DNA of 64,000 nucleotides from Panulirus ornatus (Eukaryota > Arthropoda > Malacostraca > Decapoda > Palinuridae): NCBI RefSeq assembly GCF_036320965.1, contig NC_092238.1:20752662-20816661 (forward strand). The letters run 5' to 3'. Below are positions 32,057 through 42,813 of the stretch, piece after piece; position 1 is the first letter of the stretch; each line of letters opens with the position of its first letter. The position numbers were made by a program, and so were the translations under genes. The notes under the pieces were generated by a model, which worked only from the letters and a program-made list of their open reading frames with translations, was not told the origin of the DNA and made no database searches.

Positions 32057-33665
32057 ATACATTTCATTTCCGACGTTTCCAACCTACTTCATACAACCAT
32101 GTCTATAGCTCAATCATTGAATCCATTTAATGTTGTGGGGACTACTGTTCTATTGCACATACTCATTTTTGCCCTCACAGATAGCATTCTTTCTTTCTAC
32201 ACATTCACCAGTACTCTCAGAACCTTCGCCCCCCTCCTTCACCCTACGGCTCACTTCCACTTACATAGTTTCATTCGCTGCTGTATCCACTCCCACATAT
32301 TTAAAACACTTCACTTCCTACACTTTTTCTCCTTTCAAACTTACACCCCAATTAACTTGTCCCTCAACCCTGCTAAACTTAATAACCTTGCTTTTAGTCA
32401 CATTTACTCTCAACTTTCTCCTTTCACATACTTTACCAAACTCAGTCACCAACTTCTGCAGTGTCTTACTTGAATCTGCCGCCATTGCTGTATCTTCAGC
32501 AAACAACAACTCACTCACTTCCCAGGCCCTCTCATTCCCCACAAACTGCATACTCTCCCCTCTCTCCAAGACTCACATTTACCTCCCTCACCACCGCCTC
32601 CATAACAAACTGATCAGCCATGGTGATATCACACACCCTTACCACACACCATCCTTTACTTGGAACCATTCACTCTCCTCTCTTCTTACTCATATGCAAG
32701 TCTTAGACCCTTAATAAAAACTTCTCACTGCTTAAAGCAGCTTACCATCTTCACTATATAGTCTGAAGACCTTCCACAAAGCATCTCTATCAACCCATTC
32801 ATATGCCTTCTCTAGATCCATAAATGCCTCATACAGATCCATCTGTGCTTCTAATTATTTCTTACACGTTTTTTTTTGAGGCAAACACCTGTTCCACATC
32901 TCCTCTACCACTTCTGAAACACACTTCTCCCCAGACTGATCCTCTGTATATGCCTTCACCCTCTCAATCAGTACCCTCCCTTACAACCTGGGTATACTCA
33001 ACAAACTTATACCTACGTAGTTTGAACACTCACCTTCATTCCCCTTGCCTTTATACAGTGGCACTATACATGCATTCTGCTAATCCTTAGACACTTCACC
33101 ATGTTCTATACACAATTTGCATATCCTTACCAACCAATCACCAACACAGTCAACCATTTTCTTAAATGGAACAGCAATACCATCCACTTCAGCTGCCTTG
33201 CTACAGTTCATCTTATGCAAGGCTCTCCATGACTCTCACTTCGCATACCACCCCAACCAAAACACCCTACATCTGCCACTCTTATCATCAAACTCATTTA
33301 ACCATCCTTCAGAATTCTCAGTCTGCCTCGTCTTCACTTCATCTGTACCTATTATCACTTTCCCTTTTGACCATTCACTGATGTTCCCATTTTTTCTTGT
33401 CTTTCATACATTATTTACCTCCTTCCAAACATCTTTTTATTTTCCCTGAAGTTTATTGGTACTTTCTCACCCCAACTTTCATTTGCCTTCTTTTTCAACC
33501 CCTGCACCTTCCTCTTGACCTCTTGCCGTTTTCTAAGATACATCCCCAAATACACTACTCTCATGTAAGTACATACCATCCAAATGCCTCTCTTTTGTCT
33601 TTCACTGCCAGTTTTGCTTTTCCGTCCCAACATTCACTACCCTTTCTACTCTGCACACCTTTCTT
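32057..33665 (-). mobile_element. Old RTE-like LINE, minus strand, duplicate of 27296-28905
   Basis: Matches 27296-28905 at offset 4,761 with few differences (for example gacgtttcc against gacatatcc near 32075, and tttttttg against tcttttg near 32872). Contents are the same: C-terminal domain, RT with an FAED-like box, linker. It is non-functional. Confidence 0.88.
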
Positions 33666-33951
33666 TTTTGGGAATGTCTTGGGAGTAAAGTCAGGGGTTA
33701 GTGAGAGGACAAGAGCAAGGGAAGGAGTAGCACTACTCCTGAAACAGGAGTGGTGGGAGTATGTGATAAAGTGTAAGAAAGTAAACTCTAGATTGATATG
33801 GGTAAAACTGAAAGTGGATGGAGAGAGATGGGTGATTATTGGTGCATATGCACCTGGGCATGAGAAGAGTGCAGTTGACGGAATAAGTGGTGTACATGGG
33901 GTGTTCAGTGTTGTAAATGGAAATGGTGAAGAGCTTGTAGTTATGTGCTGA
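33397..33951 (+). pseudogene. Chimeric antisense-LINE/endonuclease ORF, duplicate
   Basis: Duplicate of 28636-29190: about 90 antisense codons followed by FGNVLGVKSGVSERTRAREG, GAYAPGHEK and the same internal deletion of the GDLNAKV block. One difference is KVDGERW against KLDGERW. Confidence 0.8.
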
Positions 33952-33961
33952 AAAAGGACTG

Positions 33962-34837
33962 GTGATTGGGAATACCTGGTTTGAAAAGAGAGATATACAT
34001 AAGTATACGTATGTAAGTAGGAGAGATGGCCAGAGGGCGTTATTGGATTACGTGTTAATTGATAGGCGCGCGAAAGAGAGGCTTTTGGATGTTAATGTGC
34101 TGAGAGGTGCAACTGGAGGGATGTCTGATCATTATTTTGTGGGGGTGAAAGTGAAGATTTGTAGAGGTTTTCAGAAAAGAAGAGAGAATGTTGGGGTGAA
34201 GAGAGTGGTGAGAGTAAGTGAGCTTGGGAAGGAGACTTGAGTGAGGAAGTACCAGGAGAGACTGAGCACAGAAAGGAAAAAGGTGAGAACAAAGGAGGGA
34301 AGGGGAGTGGGGGAGGAATGGGATGTATTTAGGAAAACAGTGATGGCTTGCGCAAAAGACGCTTGTGGCATGAGAAACAAGGGAGGTGGGCAGATTAGAA
34401 AGGGTAGTGAGTGGTGGGATGAAGAAGTTAGATTATTAGTGAAAGAGAAGAGAGAGGCATTTGGACGATTTTTGCAGGGAAATAATGGAAATGAGTGGGA
34501 GATGTATAAAAGAAAGAGGTAGGAGGTCAAGAGAAAGGTGCAAGAGGTGAAAAAGAGGGCAAATGACAGTTTGGGCGAGAGAGTATCATTAAATTTTAGG
34601 GAGAATAAAAAGATGTTTTGGAAGGAGATAAATATAGTGCGTAAGACAAGGGAGCAAATGGGAACTTCAGTGAAGGGGGCTAATGGGGAGGTGATAACAA
34701 GTAGTGGTGATGTGAGAAGGAGATGGAGTGAGTATTTTGAAGGTTTGTTGAATGCATTTGATGATAGAATGGCAGATATAGGGTGTTTTGGTCGAGGTGG
34801 TGTGCAAAGTGAGAGGGCTCGGAGAATGATTTGGTAA
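33962..34837 (+). pseudogene. LINE endonuclease end and linker pieces, duplicate
   Basis: Three pieces, 33962-34240, 34241-34522 and 34538-34837, separated by the same TGA and TAG as in the copy 4.76 kb upstream. SDHYFV is present. The last piece ends early because one G is missing near 34821 (cggagaatg against cgggagaatg). Confidence 0.85.
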
Positions 34838-34897
34838 ACAGAGAAGAGGTAGTAAAAGCTTTGCCGAAGATGAAAGCCAGCACGGCGGCGGGTTTGG

Positions 34898-35479
34898 ATG
34901 GATATTGCAGTGGAATTTATTAAAAAAGGGGGTATTGTTGACTGGTTGGTAAGGTTATTTAATGTATGTATGACTCATGGTGAGGTGCCTGAGGATTGGC
35001 GGAATGCTTGCAGAGTGCCATTGTATAAAGGCAAAGGGGATAAAAGTGAGTGCTCAAATTACAGAGGTATAAGTTTGTTGAGTATTCCTGAGAAATTATA
35101 TGGGAGGGTATTGATTGAGAGGGTGAAGGCATGTACAGAGCATCAGATTGGGGAAGAGCAGTGTGGTTTTAGAAGTGGTAGAGGATGTGTGGATCAGGTG
35201 TTTGCTTTGAAGAATGTATGTGAGAAATACTTAGAAAAGCAAATGGATTTTTATGTTGCATTTATGGATTTGGAAAAAGCTTATGATAGAGTTGATAGAG
35301 ATACTCTGTGGAATGTATTAAGAATATATGGTGTGGGAGGCAGGTTGTTAGAAGCAGTGAAAAGTTATTATCGAGGATGTAAGGCGTGTGTACGTGTAGG
35401 AAGAGAAGAAAGTGATTGGTTCTCAGTGAATGTAGGTTTGCGGCAGGGGTGTGTGATGTCTCCATGCTTGTTTGATTAG
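34898..35479 (+). pseudogene. LINE RT N-terminal half, 193 codons
   Basis: Covers KKGGIVDWLV, VPLYKGKGDKSE, CGFRSGRGCVDQ, DLEKAYDRVD and GLRQGCVMSPCLFD, then a TAG stop where other copies read LFNLFMDG. It shares the extra A and 6-base loss with 30138-31631. The catalytic box lies further on in 35533-35781. Confidence 0.87.
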
Positions 35480-35532
35480 TTTATGGATGGGGTTGTTAGG
35501 GAGGTGAATGCAAGAGTTTTGGAAAGAGGGAA

Positions 35533-35781
35533 GTGAGTCAGTTGTTGTTCGCTGATGATACAGCGCTGGTGGCTGATTCATGTGAGAAACTGCAGAAGCT
35601 TGTGACTGAGTTTGGTAGAGTGTGTGAAAGAAGAAAGCTGAGGGTAAATGTGAATAAGAGCAAGGTTATTAGGCATAGTAGGGTTGAGGGACAAGTCAAC
35701 TGGGAGGTAAGTTTGAATGCAGAAAAGCTGGAGAAAGTGAAGTGTTTTAGATATCTGGAAGTGGATTTGGCAGCGGATTGA
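35533..35781 (+). pseudogene. LINE RT catalytic fragment, FADD intact
   Basis: Begins SQLLFADDTALVADSCEKL after a short deletion, continues to CFRYLEVDLAAD, where a TGA replaces the GGA glycine codon. It was separated from the N-terminal half by the stop at 35477 and the deletion near 35530. Confidence 0.85.
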
Positions 35782-35967
35782 ACCATGGAAGCGGAAGTGA
35801 ATCATAGGGTGGGGGAGGGGGCGAAAGTTCTGGGAGCATTGAAGAATGCGTGGAAGTCGAGAACATTCTATCGGAGAGCAAATATGGGTATGTTTGAAGG
35901 AATAGTGGTTCCAACAATGTTATATGTTTGCGAGGCGTGGGCTATAGATAGAGTTGTGTAGAGGAGG

Positions 35968-36351
35968 GTGGATGTGCTGGAAATGAGATGTTTGAGAACA
36001 ATATGTGGTGTGAGGAGGTTTGATCGAGTAAGTAATAATAGGGTAAGAGAGATGTGTGGTAATAAAAAGAGCGTGGTTGAGAGAGCAGAAGAGGGTGTTT
36101 TGAAATGGTTTGGTCACATTGAGAGAATGAGTGAGGAAAGATTGACCAAGAGGATATATGTGTCAGAGGTGGGGGGAACGAGGAGAAGTGGGAGACCAAA
36201 TTGGAGGTGGAAAGATGGATTGAAAAAGATTTTAAGTGATCGGGGCCTGAACATGCAGGAGGGTGAAAGGCATGCTAGGAATAGAGTGAATTGGAACGAT
36301 ATGTTATACCGGGGTCAACGTGCTGTCAATGGATTGAACCAGGGCATGTGA
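35968..36351 (+). pseudogene. LINE C-terminal domain end, 127 codons
   Basis: Covers VLEMRCLRTICGVRRFDRVSNN through WFGHIERMSEERLTKR, GRPNWRWKDGLKKILSDRGLN and the natural end GLNQGM. The Met follows a TAG created at 35957 (gtgtagagg against gtgcgcagg). Confidence 0.83.
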
Positions 36352-36765
36352 AGCGTCTGGGATAAACCATGGAAAGTTGTGTGGGGCCTGGATATGGAAA
36401 GGGAGCTGTGGTTTCGGTGCATTATTACATGAGAGCTAGAGACTGAGTGTGAACAAATGTGGCCTTTCTTCTCTTTTCCTAGCGCTACGTCGCTCACATG
36501 AGGGGGGAGGGGTTGTTATTTCATGTGTGGCGAGGTGGCGATGGGAATGAATAAAGGCAGACAGTATGAATTATGTACATATGTATATATGTATATGTCT
36601 CTGTGTATATATATATATATGTATATGTTGAGATGTATATGTATGTATATTTGTGTGTGTGGACGTGTTTGTATATACATGTGTATTTGCGTAGGTTGGG
36701 CCATTCTTTCGTCTGTTTCTTTGCGCTACCTCGCTAACGCGAGAGAAAGCGACAAAGCAAAAATT

Positions 36766-36767
<2 letters not shown>

Positions 36768-36846
<79 letters not shown>
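36768..36846. repeat. (TA)n microsatellite
   Basis: About 38 TA units directly after a LINE tail. Open frames of alternating Ile and Tyr across it are artefacts. Confidence 0.97.
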
Positions 36847-36849
<3 letters not shown>

Positions 36850-36925
36850 ATTATTATCATTATCATTATTATTATTACTATTATTATTATTATTATCATC
36901 ATTATTATTATTGATATTATCATTA
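36847..36925. repeat. (ATT)n/(ATC)n microsatellite
   Basis: Trinucleotide ATT repeats with ATC interruptions, between a plus-strand LINE tail and a minus-strand LINE tail. Both LINEs end in A/T-rich tails here, which is a plausible seed. Confidence 0.92.
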
Positions 36926-37642
36926 TATTTGATCGCTGTTTCCCCCATCAGTGAGGTAGTGCCAGGAAACAGATGAAGAATGGCCCATCCAGTCATATAC
37001 ACGTATATATCCATAAATGCCCATACACGTACACATACATACATATACATATACATATACATACACAAACATTCCTGGAACTACCCCGCCCTATAGAAAA
37101 CAGCATCGCTACCTCTTGCTTCAACAAGGTAGTTCCAGGAAAGCGGACAAAAAAGGCGACATTCGTTAGCACTCAGTCTCTAGCTGTCACTTGAAATGCA
37201 CCAAAACCACAGCTCCCTGTCTACATCCAGACCCCACAGACCTTTCCATGGTTTACCCTAGACGTTTCACATGTCCTGGTTCACTCCATTGACAGTAAAT
37301 CAACCCCAATATACCAAATCATTCCAATTTACTATTCCTTGCGCTCCTCTCACCCTCCTGTATGTTCAGGCCCAGATCACTCAAAATCTTTTTCACTTCA
37401 TCCTTCGACCTCCAATTTGGCCCCCTGCTTCTCCTTGTTCCCTCCATTTCTGATACATGTTTCCTCTTTGTCAATCTTTCCTCACTCATTCTCTCCATAT
37501 GTCCAAACCATTTCAGTATACCCTCTTTTAGTCTCTCAACCATACTCTTTCTATTTCCACACATCTCTTACCCTTTCATTACTTACTAAATCAAACTACC
37601 TCACATCACATATGATCCTCATATATTTCATTTACAACATCA
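36926..37642 (-). mobile_element. Old RTE-like LINE 3' end, minus strand
   Basis: Minus-strand copy of the diverged group: tail hairpin (plus-strand gatcgctgtttcccccatcagtg near 36930), TATG-rich 3' UTR, second hairpin block (37090-37130), then the C-terminal domain (open stretch 37319-37564: MCGNRKSMVERLKEGILKWF and GPNWRSKDEVKK). It stops at 37642 where the SINE begins. Confidence 0.82.
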
Positions 37643-37920
37643 AGATGCACACTTTCATAGAACACATAATAACTACCAGCAGCCTGGACTTGAACCCAAG
37701 ACCTTTGTGTGGTAGTTGGGAATGCTAACCACTCGGCTATGATTGCCCCAACATGGAAATGACTATTTAATGACTAACCAATTGAATACTTTTTGTCTCA
37801 CATGCATGAGCAACGGGGTCTAGACCTATTATTTCCCATAAGGCTCACATTACCAGCAGCTAGCATTTTACAAAACGTCAATGTACAAATACCGAGATAT
37901 ATGAATACAAATATAGTGCA
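37643..37920 (-). mobile_element. tRNA-derived SINE, copy 1
   Basis: On the minus strand it has a tRNA-like promoter: atagccgagtggttagc (37740-37724, box A region) and gggttcaagtccagg (37697-37683, box B). The head is about 70 bases, resembling tRNA-Ser/Leu types, and a unique body lies on either side. The next copy follows head-to-tail 278 bases away. It is not a functional tRNA because the arms do not close. Confidence 0.75.
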
Positions 37921-38110
37921 TATGAATGTGCACTTTCATAGAACAAATACCCTCCAATAGCCAGGACTTGAACCCAGGACCTTCATGTGGTGGCTGGGAT
38001 TGCTAACCGCTTGGCAATGATTGCCACTAACTGGGACATGACTATTCAATTACAAGTAATTGAATACCCTTTGTCTCACATCCACGAGCAATGGGGTCTA
38101 GGACTGGTCA
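37921..38110 (-). mobile_element. tRNA-derived SINE, copy 2
   Basis: Minus-strand box A region attgccaagcggttagc (38018-38002) and box B gggttcaagtcctgg (37975-37961). It shares with copy 1 the flanking gcactttcatagaaca and the body motif tttgtctcacat...gagcaa.ggggtctag. Confidence 0.75.
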
Positions 38111-38134
38111 TGTCACATCACCAACAACTAGCCT

Positions 38135-38310
38135 GATGGGTTTTGACTGGTCTAGACCCCATTGCTCATGGATATGAGATCAAGGGTAGTCAATCATTTG
38201 AAGGAGAATAGTCATTACCCAATTAGAGGTGATCAAAGGCAAATAATTAGCATTCCTGACTACCATGAAAAGGACCTAGGTTTGAGTCCTGGCTACTGGA
38301 GGGTATTATG
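38135..38310 (+). mobile_element. tRNA-derived SINE, copy 3, inverted
   Basis: Plus-strand order is reversed relative to copies 1 and 2: body (tctagaccccattgctcatg near 38152), box A remnant near 38245-38262, box B aggtttgagtcctgg (38278-38292) and ctactggagggtatt. Together with copy 2 it makes a large inverted repeat centred near 38135. Confidence 0.7.
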
Positions 38311-38371
38311 AAGTGGTCAAAGGGCATTATTGGAATACATGTGAATTGACAGGTATGCAAAAGAGAGACTT

Positions 38372-39399
38372 TTGGGTGTTAATGTGCTGAGAGGGGCAGC
38401 TGGTGAGATGTCTGATCACTATCTTGTGGAGGCGATGATGAAGATTTATAGAGGTTTTCAAAAAAGAAGAGAAAATGTTGGGGAGAAGAGAGAGGTGAGA
38501 GTGAGCGAGCTTGGAAAGGACACTTGTGTGAAGTGCCAGGAGATTCAATGTAGAATGGCAAAAGATGAGAGCAAATAACGTGATGGGATTGAGTGGGGAA
38601 TGGGATGTATTTTGGGAAGCAGTGATGAATGTGGCATAAGAAAGGTGGGAGGTGGGCAGATTAGAAAGGGTAGCAATTGATGGGATGAAGAAGTAAAGTT
38701 GTTAGTGAAAAAGAAAAGAGAGGCATTCGGGTAATACTTACAAGGAAGGAGTGCAAATGACTGGGAGATGTATAAAAGAAAGCAGCGGGAGGTTAAGAGG
38801 AAAGTGCACGGGTTGAAAAAGAGGGCAAATGAGAGCTGGGGTGAGAGCATTATTAAACTTGTGGGAGAAAGAAAGATGTTTTGGATGTAGGTGAATAATG
38901 TGCGTAAGATAAGAGAACAAATGGGAACATCGGTGATGAGGTCAAGGGGGGAAGTGATAATGGGTAGTGATGGAGTAAGGAGATGGAGTGAGTATTTTGA
39001 AGGTTTGTTTAATAAGTTTGATAGAGTGACAGATGTAGGGTGTTTTGGCGGGGTGGTGTGTGAAGTGAGAGGGTCAGGGAGAATGGTTTGGTCAAGAAGT
39101 CTGGCAAGATGATGGGTTTGGATTATATTGCAGTTGAACTTATTAAGAAAGGGGGTGACTGTGTTGTAGATTGGTTGGTAAGGATATTTGATATATGTAT
39201 GGATCATGGTGAAGTGCCTGAGAATTGGCAGAATGTGTGTGGAGTACCATTTCACAAAGGCAAAGGAGATAAAGGTGAGTGTTCAAACTACAGAGGGATA
39301 AGTTTTTTGAATATTCCTGGGAAAATATATGGGAGGGTATTGATTGAGAGAGTGAAGGCATGTACAGAGCATCAGATCGGGGAAAGGCTGAAGTGGTAG
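38372..39399 (+). pseudogene. LINE endonuclease end, linker and RT start, broken
   Basis: Pieces 38372-38578 (MGVNVLRGAAGEMSDHYLVE), 38891-39112 (REQMGTSVM..RRWSEYFEGL-like, with NKFDRVTDVGCFGG) and 39088-39399 (GLDYIAVELIKKGGDCVVDW and NYRGISFLNIPGKIYGR). They are in different frames and separated by stops. The GGGA and GGCAAG regions show deletions compared with the best copy. Confidence 0.8.
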
Positions 39400-39481
39400 A
39401 GGATGTCTGGATCAGGTGTTTGCATTGAAGAATGAATGTGAGAAATACTTAGAAAAATTGATTGCTTAGTATGTCACATTT

Positions 39482-39865
39482 ATGGATCTGGAGAAGGCAT
39501 ATGACAGGGTGCATAGGGATGCTTTGTGGAAGGTCTTCAGAGTATACGGTGTGGGAGGTAAGCTGCTAGAAGCATTGAAAAGTTTTTGTCAAAGATGTAA
39601 GGCATGTGTACGAGTAGGAGGAGAGGAGAGTGATTGTTTCCCAATGAAGGTCGGTCTGCAGCAGGGATGTGTGATGTCTCCATGGTTGTTTAATTTGTTT
39701 ATGGATGGTGTGGTTAGGGAGATAAATGCAAGAGTTTTGGAGAGAGGGGTGAGTATGCAGTCTGTTGGGGATGAGAAGACTTGGGAAGTGAGTCAGTTGT
39801 TTTTTGCCGATGATACAGCTACGGTGACTGATTCAAGGGAGAAATTGCAGAAGTTGGTGACTTGA
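39482..39865 (+). pseudogene. LINE RT core, FADD intact, 127 codons
   Basis: Starts at MDLEKAYDRVHRDALW, continues with GLQQGCVMSPWLFNLFMDG (58-76, R changed to Q) and QLFFADDTATVTD with FADD at 108-111. It closes at QKLVT by a one-base gain. Both catalytic aspartates are kept despite the age of the copy. Confidence 0.83.
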
Positions 39866-40945
39866 GTTTGGAAAAGTGTAAGAAAGGAGAAAATTGAGAG
39901 TGAGTGTGGGTAAGAGCAAGGTTAGATCAGGATTAAAGTTTGAATGGAGAGAAATTAGAGGAAGTTAAGTGTTTTAGATATCTGGGAGTGGGCTTAGCTG
40001 TGAATGTAACCAAGGAAGTAGAAGTGAGTCATAAGGTGGGGAAGGGGTTGAAGGTTTTGGAAGTGGTTAGGAATGTGTGGAGGGAGAAAAGGAATAGTAG
40101 TTCCAACAATGCTTTATAGTTGCGAGGAGGATGGATGTGTTGGAAATGAAACGTTTGAGGACATCATGCGGTGTGAGGTGGTTTGGTCGAGTAAGTAATG
40201 ATGGGGTAAGAGAGATGTGTGGAAATAAAGGGTGTGGTTGAGAGAGCAGAACAGGGTGTGTTGAAATGGTTTGGACATATGGAGTGAATTAGTGAGGAAG
40301 GGTTGACAGAGAGGATGTGGGTGTCTATAGTGGAGGGGACAAGGAGAGGTGGAAGACCAAATTGGAAGTGGATGATGGAGTGAGAAAGATTTTGAGCAAT
40401 CGGGGCCTGAAAATACAGGAGGATGAGAGGTGTCCAAGGAATAGAGTGAGTTGGAATGATGCTGTGTGCTGTGGTTGACGTGCTATCAATGGACTGAGCC
40501 AGGGCGTGTGAAGTGTCTGGGGTATACTATGGAAAGGTCTGTGGGGCCTGGATGTGGATAGGGAGCTGTGGTTTCAGTGCATTACACATGACAGCTAGAG
40601 ACTGAGTGTGAGTGAATGTGGCCTTTTTTGTCTCTTTTTCCCAGTACTGCCTCGCTGAAGCAGGGGGTAACATTGCTGTTTCGTTTGAAACGGGATGGCG
40701 ACAGGAATGGATGGGGGCAAGGAAGTACGAAAGTGTACTTATGTGTATATGTATATGTCTGTGTATGTGTATGTATGTACATGTGTATATGTTGATTTGT
40801 AAATGTATATGTGCATGTATGGATGTTTTTTGCATATATGTATGTATATGAGAGGATGGGCCATTCTTAGTCTGTTTTCTGGCACTAACCTGCTGATGTG
40901 AGAAACGGCAATCAAGTATGATAAAAATAATAATGATGATAATAT

Positions 40946-41390
40946 AGGATATACATGTCAGAGGTGGAGGGAACGAGGAGAAGTGGGAGACCAAATTGGA
41001 GATGGAAATACGGAGTGAAAAAGATTTTGAGTGATCGGGGCCTGAACATGCAGGAGGGTGAAAGGCGTGCAAGGAATAGAGTGAATTGGAACGATGTGAT
41101 ATACTTGGGTCAACGTGCTGTCAGTGGATTGAACCAGGGTGTGTGAAGCGTCTAGGGTAAACCATGGAAAGTTCTGTGGGGCCTGGATGTGTAAAGGGAG
41201 CTGTGGTTTCGGTGCATTATTACGTGACAGCTAGAGACTGAGTGTGAACGAATGTGGGATTTGTTGTCTTTTCCTAGCGCTACCTCGCGCAAATGCGGGG
41301 GGAGGGGGTTGTTATTTCACGTGTGGCGGGGTGGCGATGGGAATGAATAAAGGCAGACTATGAATGAATAAAGGTAAGAATTATGATTAT
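40946..41390 (+). mobile_element. RTE-like LINE 3' end, interrupted by the next insertion
   Basis: Plus-strand C-terminal domain (open stretch 40955-41146: GRPNWRWKYGVKKILSDRGLN and GLNQGV) and 3' UTR to agaattatg near 41386. It probably continues at 43969 with the TATG-rich part, so the minus copy 41391-43968 sits in its 3' UTR. Confidence 0.82.
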
Positions 41391-41809
41391 TTATTTATTC
41401 ATTTTGCTTTGTCGCTGTCTCCCGCGTTAGCGATGTAGCGCAAGGAAGCAGACTAAAGAATGGCCCAACCCACCCACATACACATGAATATACATATACG
41501 TAAACACACGCAAATATGCATACCTATACATCTCAACGTATACGTATATAAACACACACACACATATACATACATACACAAGTACGTAATCTATACTGTC
41601 TGCCTTTATCTATTCCCATCACAGCCTCGCCACAACCGCAATAACATCCCCCTCCCCCCTCATGTGTGCGAGGTAGCGCTAGGAAAAGACAACAAAGGCC
41701 ACATTCGTTCACACTCAGTCTCTAGCTGTCATGTAATAATGCACCGAAACCACAGCTCCCTTTCCACATCCAGGCCCCACACAACTTTCCATGGCTTACC
41801 CCAGACGCG

Positions 41810-42034
41810 TCACATGCCCTGGTTCAATCCATTGACAGCACGTCGACCCCGATATACCACATCGTTCCAATGCACTCTATTCCTTGCACGCCTTTCACCC
41901 TCCTGCACGTTTAGGCCCCGATCACTTAAAATCTTTTTCACTCCATCTTTCCACCTCCAATTTGGTCTCCCACTTCTCCTCGTTCCTTCCACCTCTGACA
42001 CATATATCCTCTTGGTCAATCTTTCCACACTCAT
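41810..42034 (-). pseudogene. LINE C-terminal end fragment
   Basis: Covers MSVERLTKRIYVSEVEGTRRSG.. to NWRWKDGVKKILSDRGLN and GLNQGM. Upstream it is cut off by a lost triplet segment in MERMSEER (reads MSVER) and by frameshifts near 42060. Confidence 0.8.
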
Positions 42035-42168
42035 TCTCTATGTGACCAAACCATTTCAAAACACACTTCTGCTCTCTCAACCACAATCTTTTTATTACCA
42101 CACATCTCTCTTACCCTATTATTACTTACTCTATAAACACCTCACACCACATATTGTCCTCAAACATC

Positions 42169-42750
42169 TCATTTTAAGCACATCCACCCTCTACCGCACA
42201 ACTCCATAGCCCACGCCTCGCAACCACATATCATTGTTGGAACCACTATTCCTTCAAACATACCCATTTTTGCTTTCCGAGATAATGTTCTCGACTTCCA
42301 AACATTCTTCAAGGCTCCCAGAATTTTCACCCCCTCCCCCACCCAATGATTCACTTCCGCTTCCATGGTTCCATCCGCTGCCAGATCCACTTCCAGATAT
42401 CTGAAACACTTCACTTCCTGCAGTTTCTCTCCATTCAAACTTACCTCCCATTTGACTTGACCCTCAACCCTACTGTACCTAATAACCTTGTTCTTATTCA
42501 AATTTACCCTCAGCTTTCTTCTTTCACACACTTTACCAAACTCAGTCACCAGCTTCTGCAGTTCCTCACATGAATCTGCCACCAGCGCTGTATCATCAGC
42601 GAACAACAACTTTCTCACTTCCCAAGCTCTCTCATCCACAACAGACTGCATACTTGCCCCTCTTTCCAAAACTCTTGCATTCACCTCCCTAACAACCCCA
42701 TCCATAAACAAATTAAACAACCATGGAGACATCACACACCCCTGCCGCAA
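42169..42750 (-). pseudogene. LINE RT palm to C-terminal domain, FADD intact, 193 codons
   Basis: Starts MRQGCVMSPWLFNLFMDGVV (the L of GLRQGC region is changed), with KLLFADDTALVAD and FADD at 50-53, CFRYLEVDLAADG, KSRTLSRKAKMGM and VPTMICGCEAWAM. A short deletion in the MDRVVRRRVD segment ends it. A stop created in front of GLRQGC (TGA in ttctcaggga.. read on the minus strand) separates it from 42814-43230. Confidence 0.83.
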
Positions 42751-42813
42751 ACCTACATTCCCTGAGAACCAATCACTTTCCTCTCTTCCTACACGTACAC
42801 ATGCATTACATCC

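Larger units (their letters stand above)
30546..35305 (+). repeat. Tandem duplication unit 2 (about 4.76 kb)
   Basis: Second copy of 25785-30545, nearly identical over its whole length, including the minus LINE fragment and the chimeric endonuclease ORF. Right of about 35305 the sequence no longer follows the duplication pattern and has its own variants. Confidence 0.88.
33666..36766 (+). mobile_element. RTE-like LINE copy (right partner of the duplication)
   Basis: Plus strand, endonuclease to tail. It shares its 5' part and lesions with 28906-30545. From about 35305 it has its own variants: gtttgattag creates a stop at 35477, a 37-base loss removes the VVDERAW region near 35530, and a natural 3' UTR (36355-36760) ends with the tail and (TA)n. 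Confidence 0.9.
38311..40935 (+). mobile_element. Old RTE-like LINE, plus strand
   Basis: Begins inside the endonuclease (GQRALLEYM-like, then SDHYLVEAMMK), then linker (38650-39100), RT (39110-39900), C-terminal domain (40110-40470), 3' UTR (40500-40900) and a diverged tail hairpin (ctaacctgctgatgtgagaaac near 40885). Indels are frequent, for example the loss of an endonuclease-linker piece near 38620. Confidence 0.87.

Noticed and set aside
37683..37740. Functional tRNA gene
   Set aside because: Box A- and B-like sequences are present but the acceptor and anticodon arms do not close, and the unit occurs three times with a shared non-tRNA body, so a SINE fits better.
37643..38110. CRISPR-like array
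   Set aside because: Only two 278-bp direct units with tRNA-like heads, and a eukaryotic context. No array of short regular repeats exists anywhere in the window.
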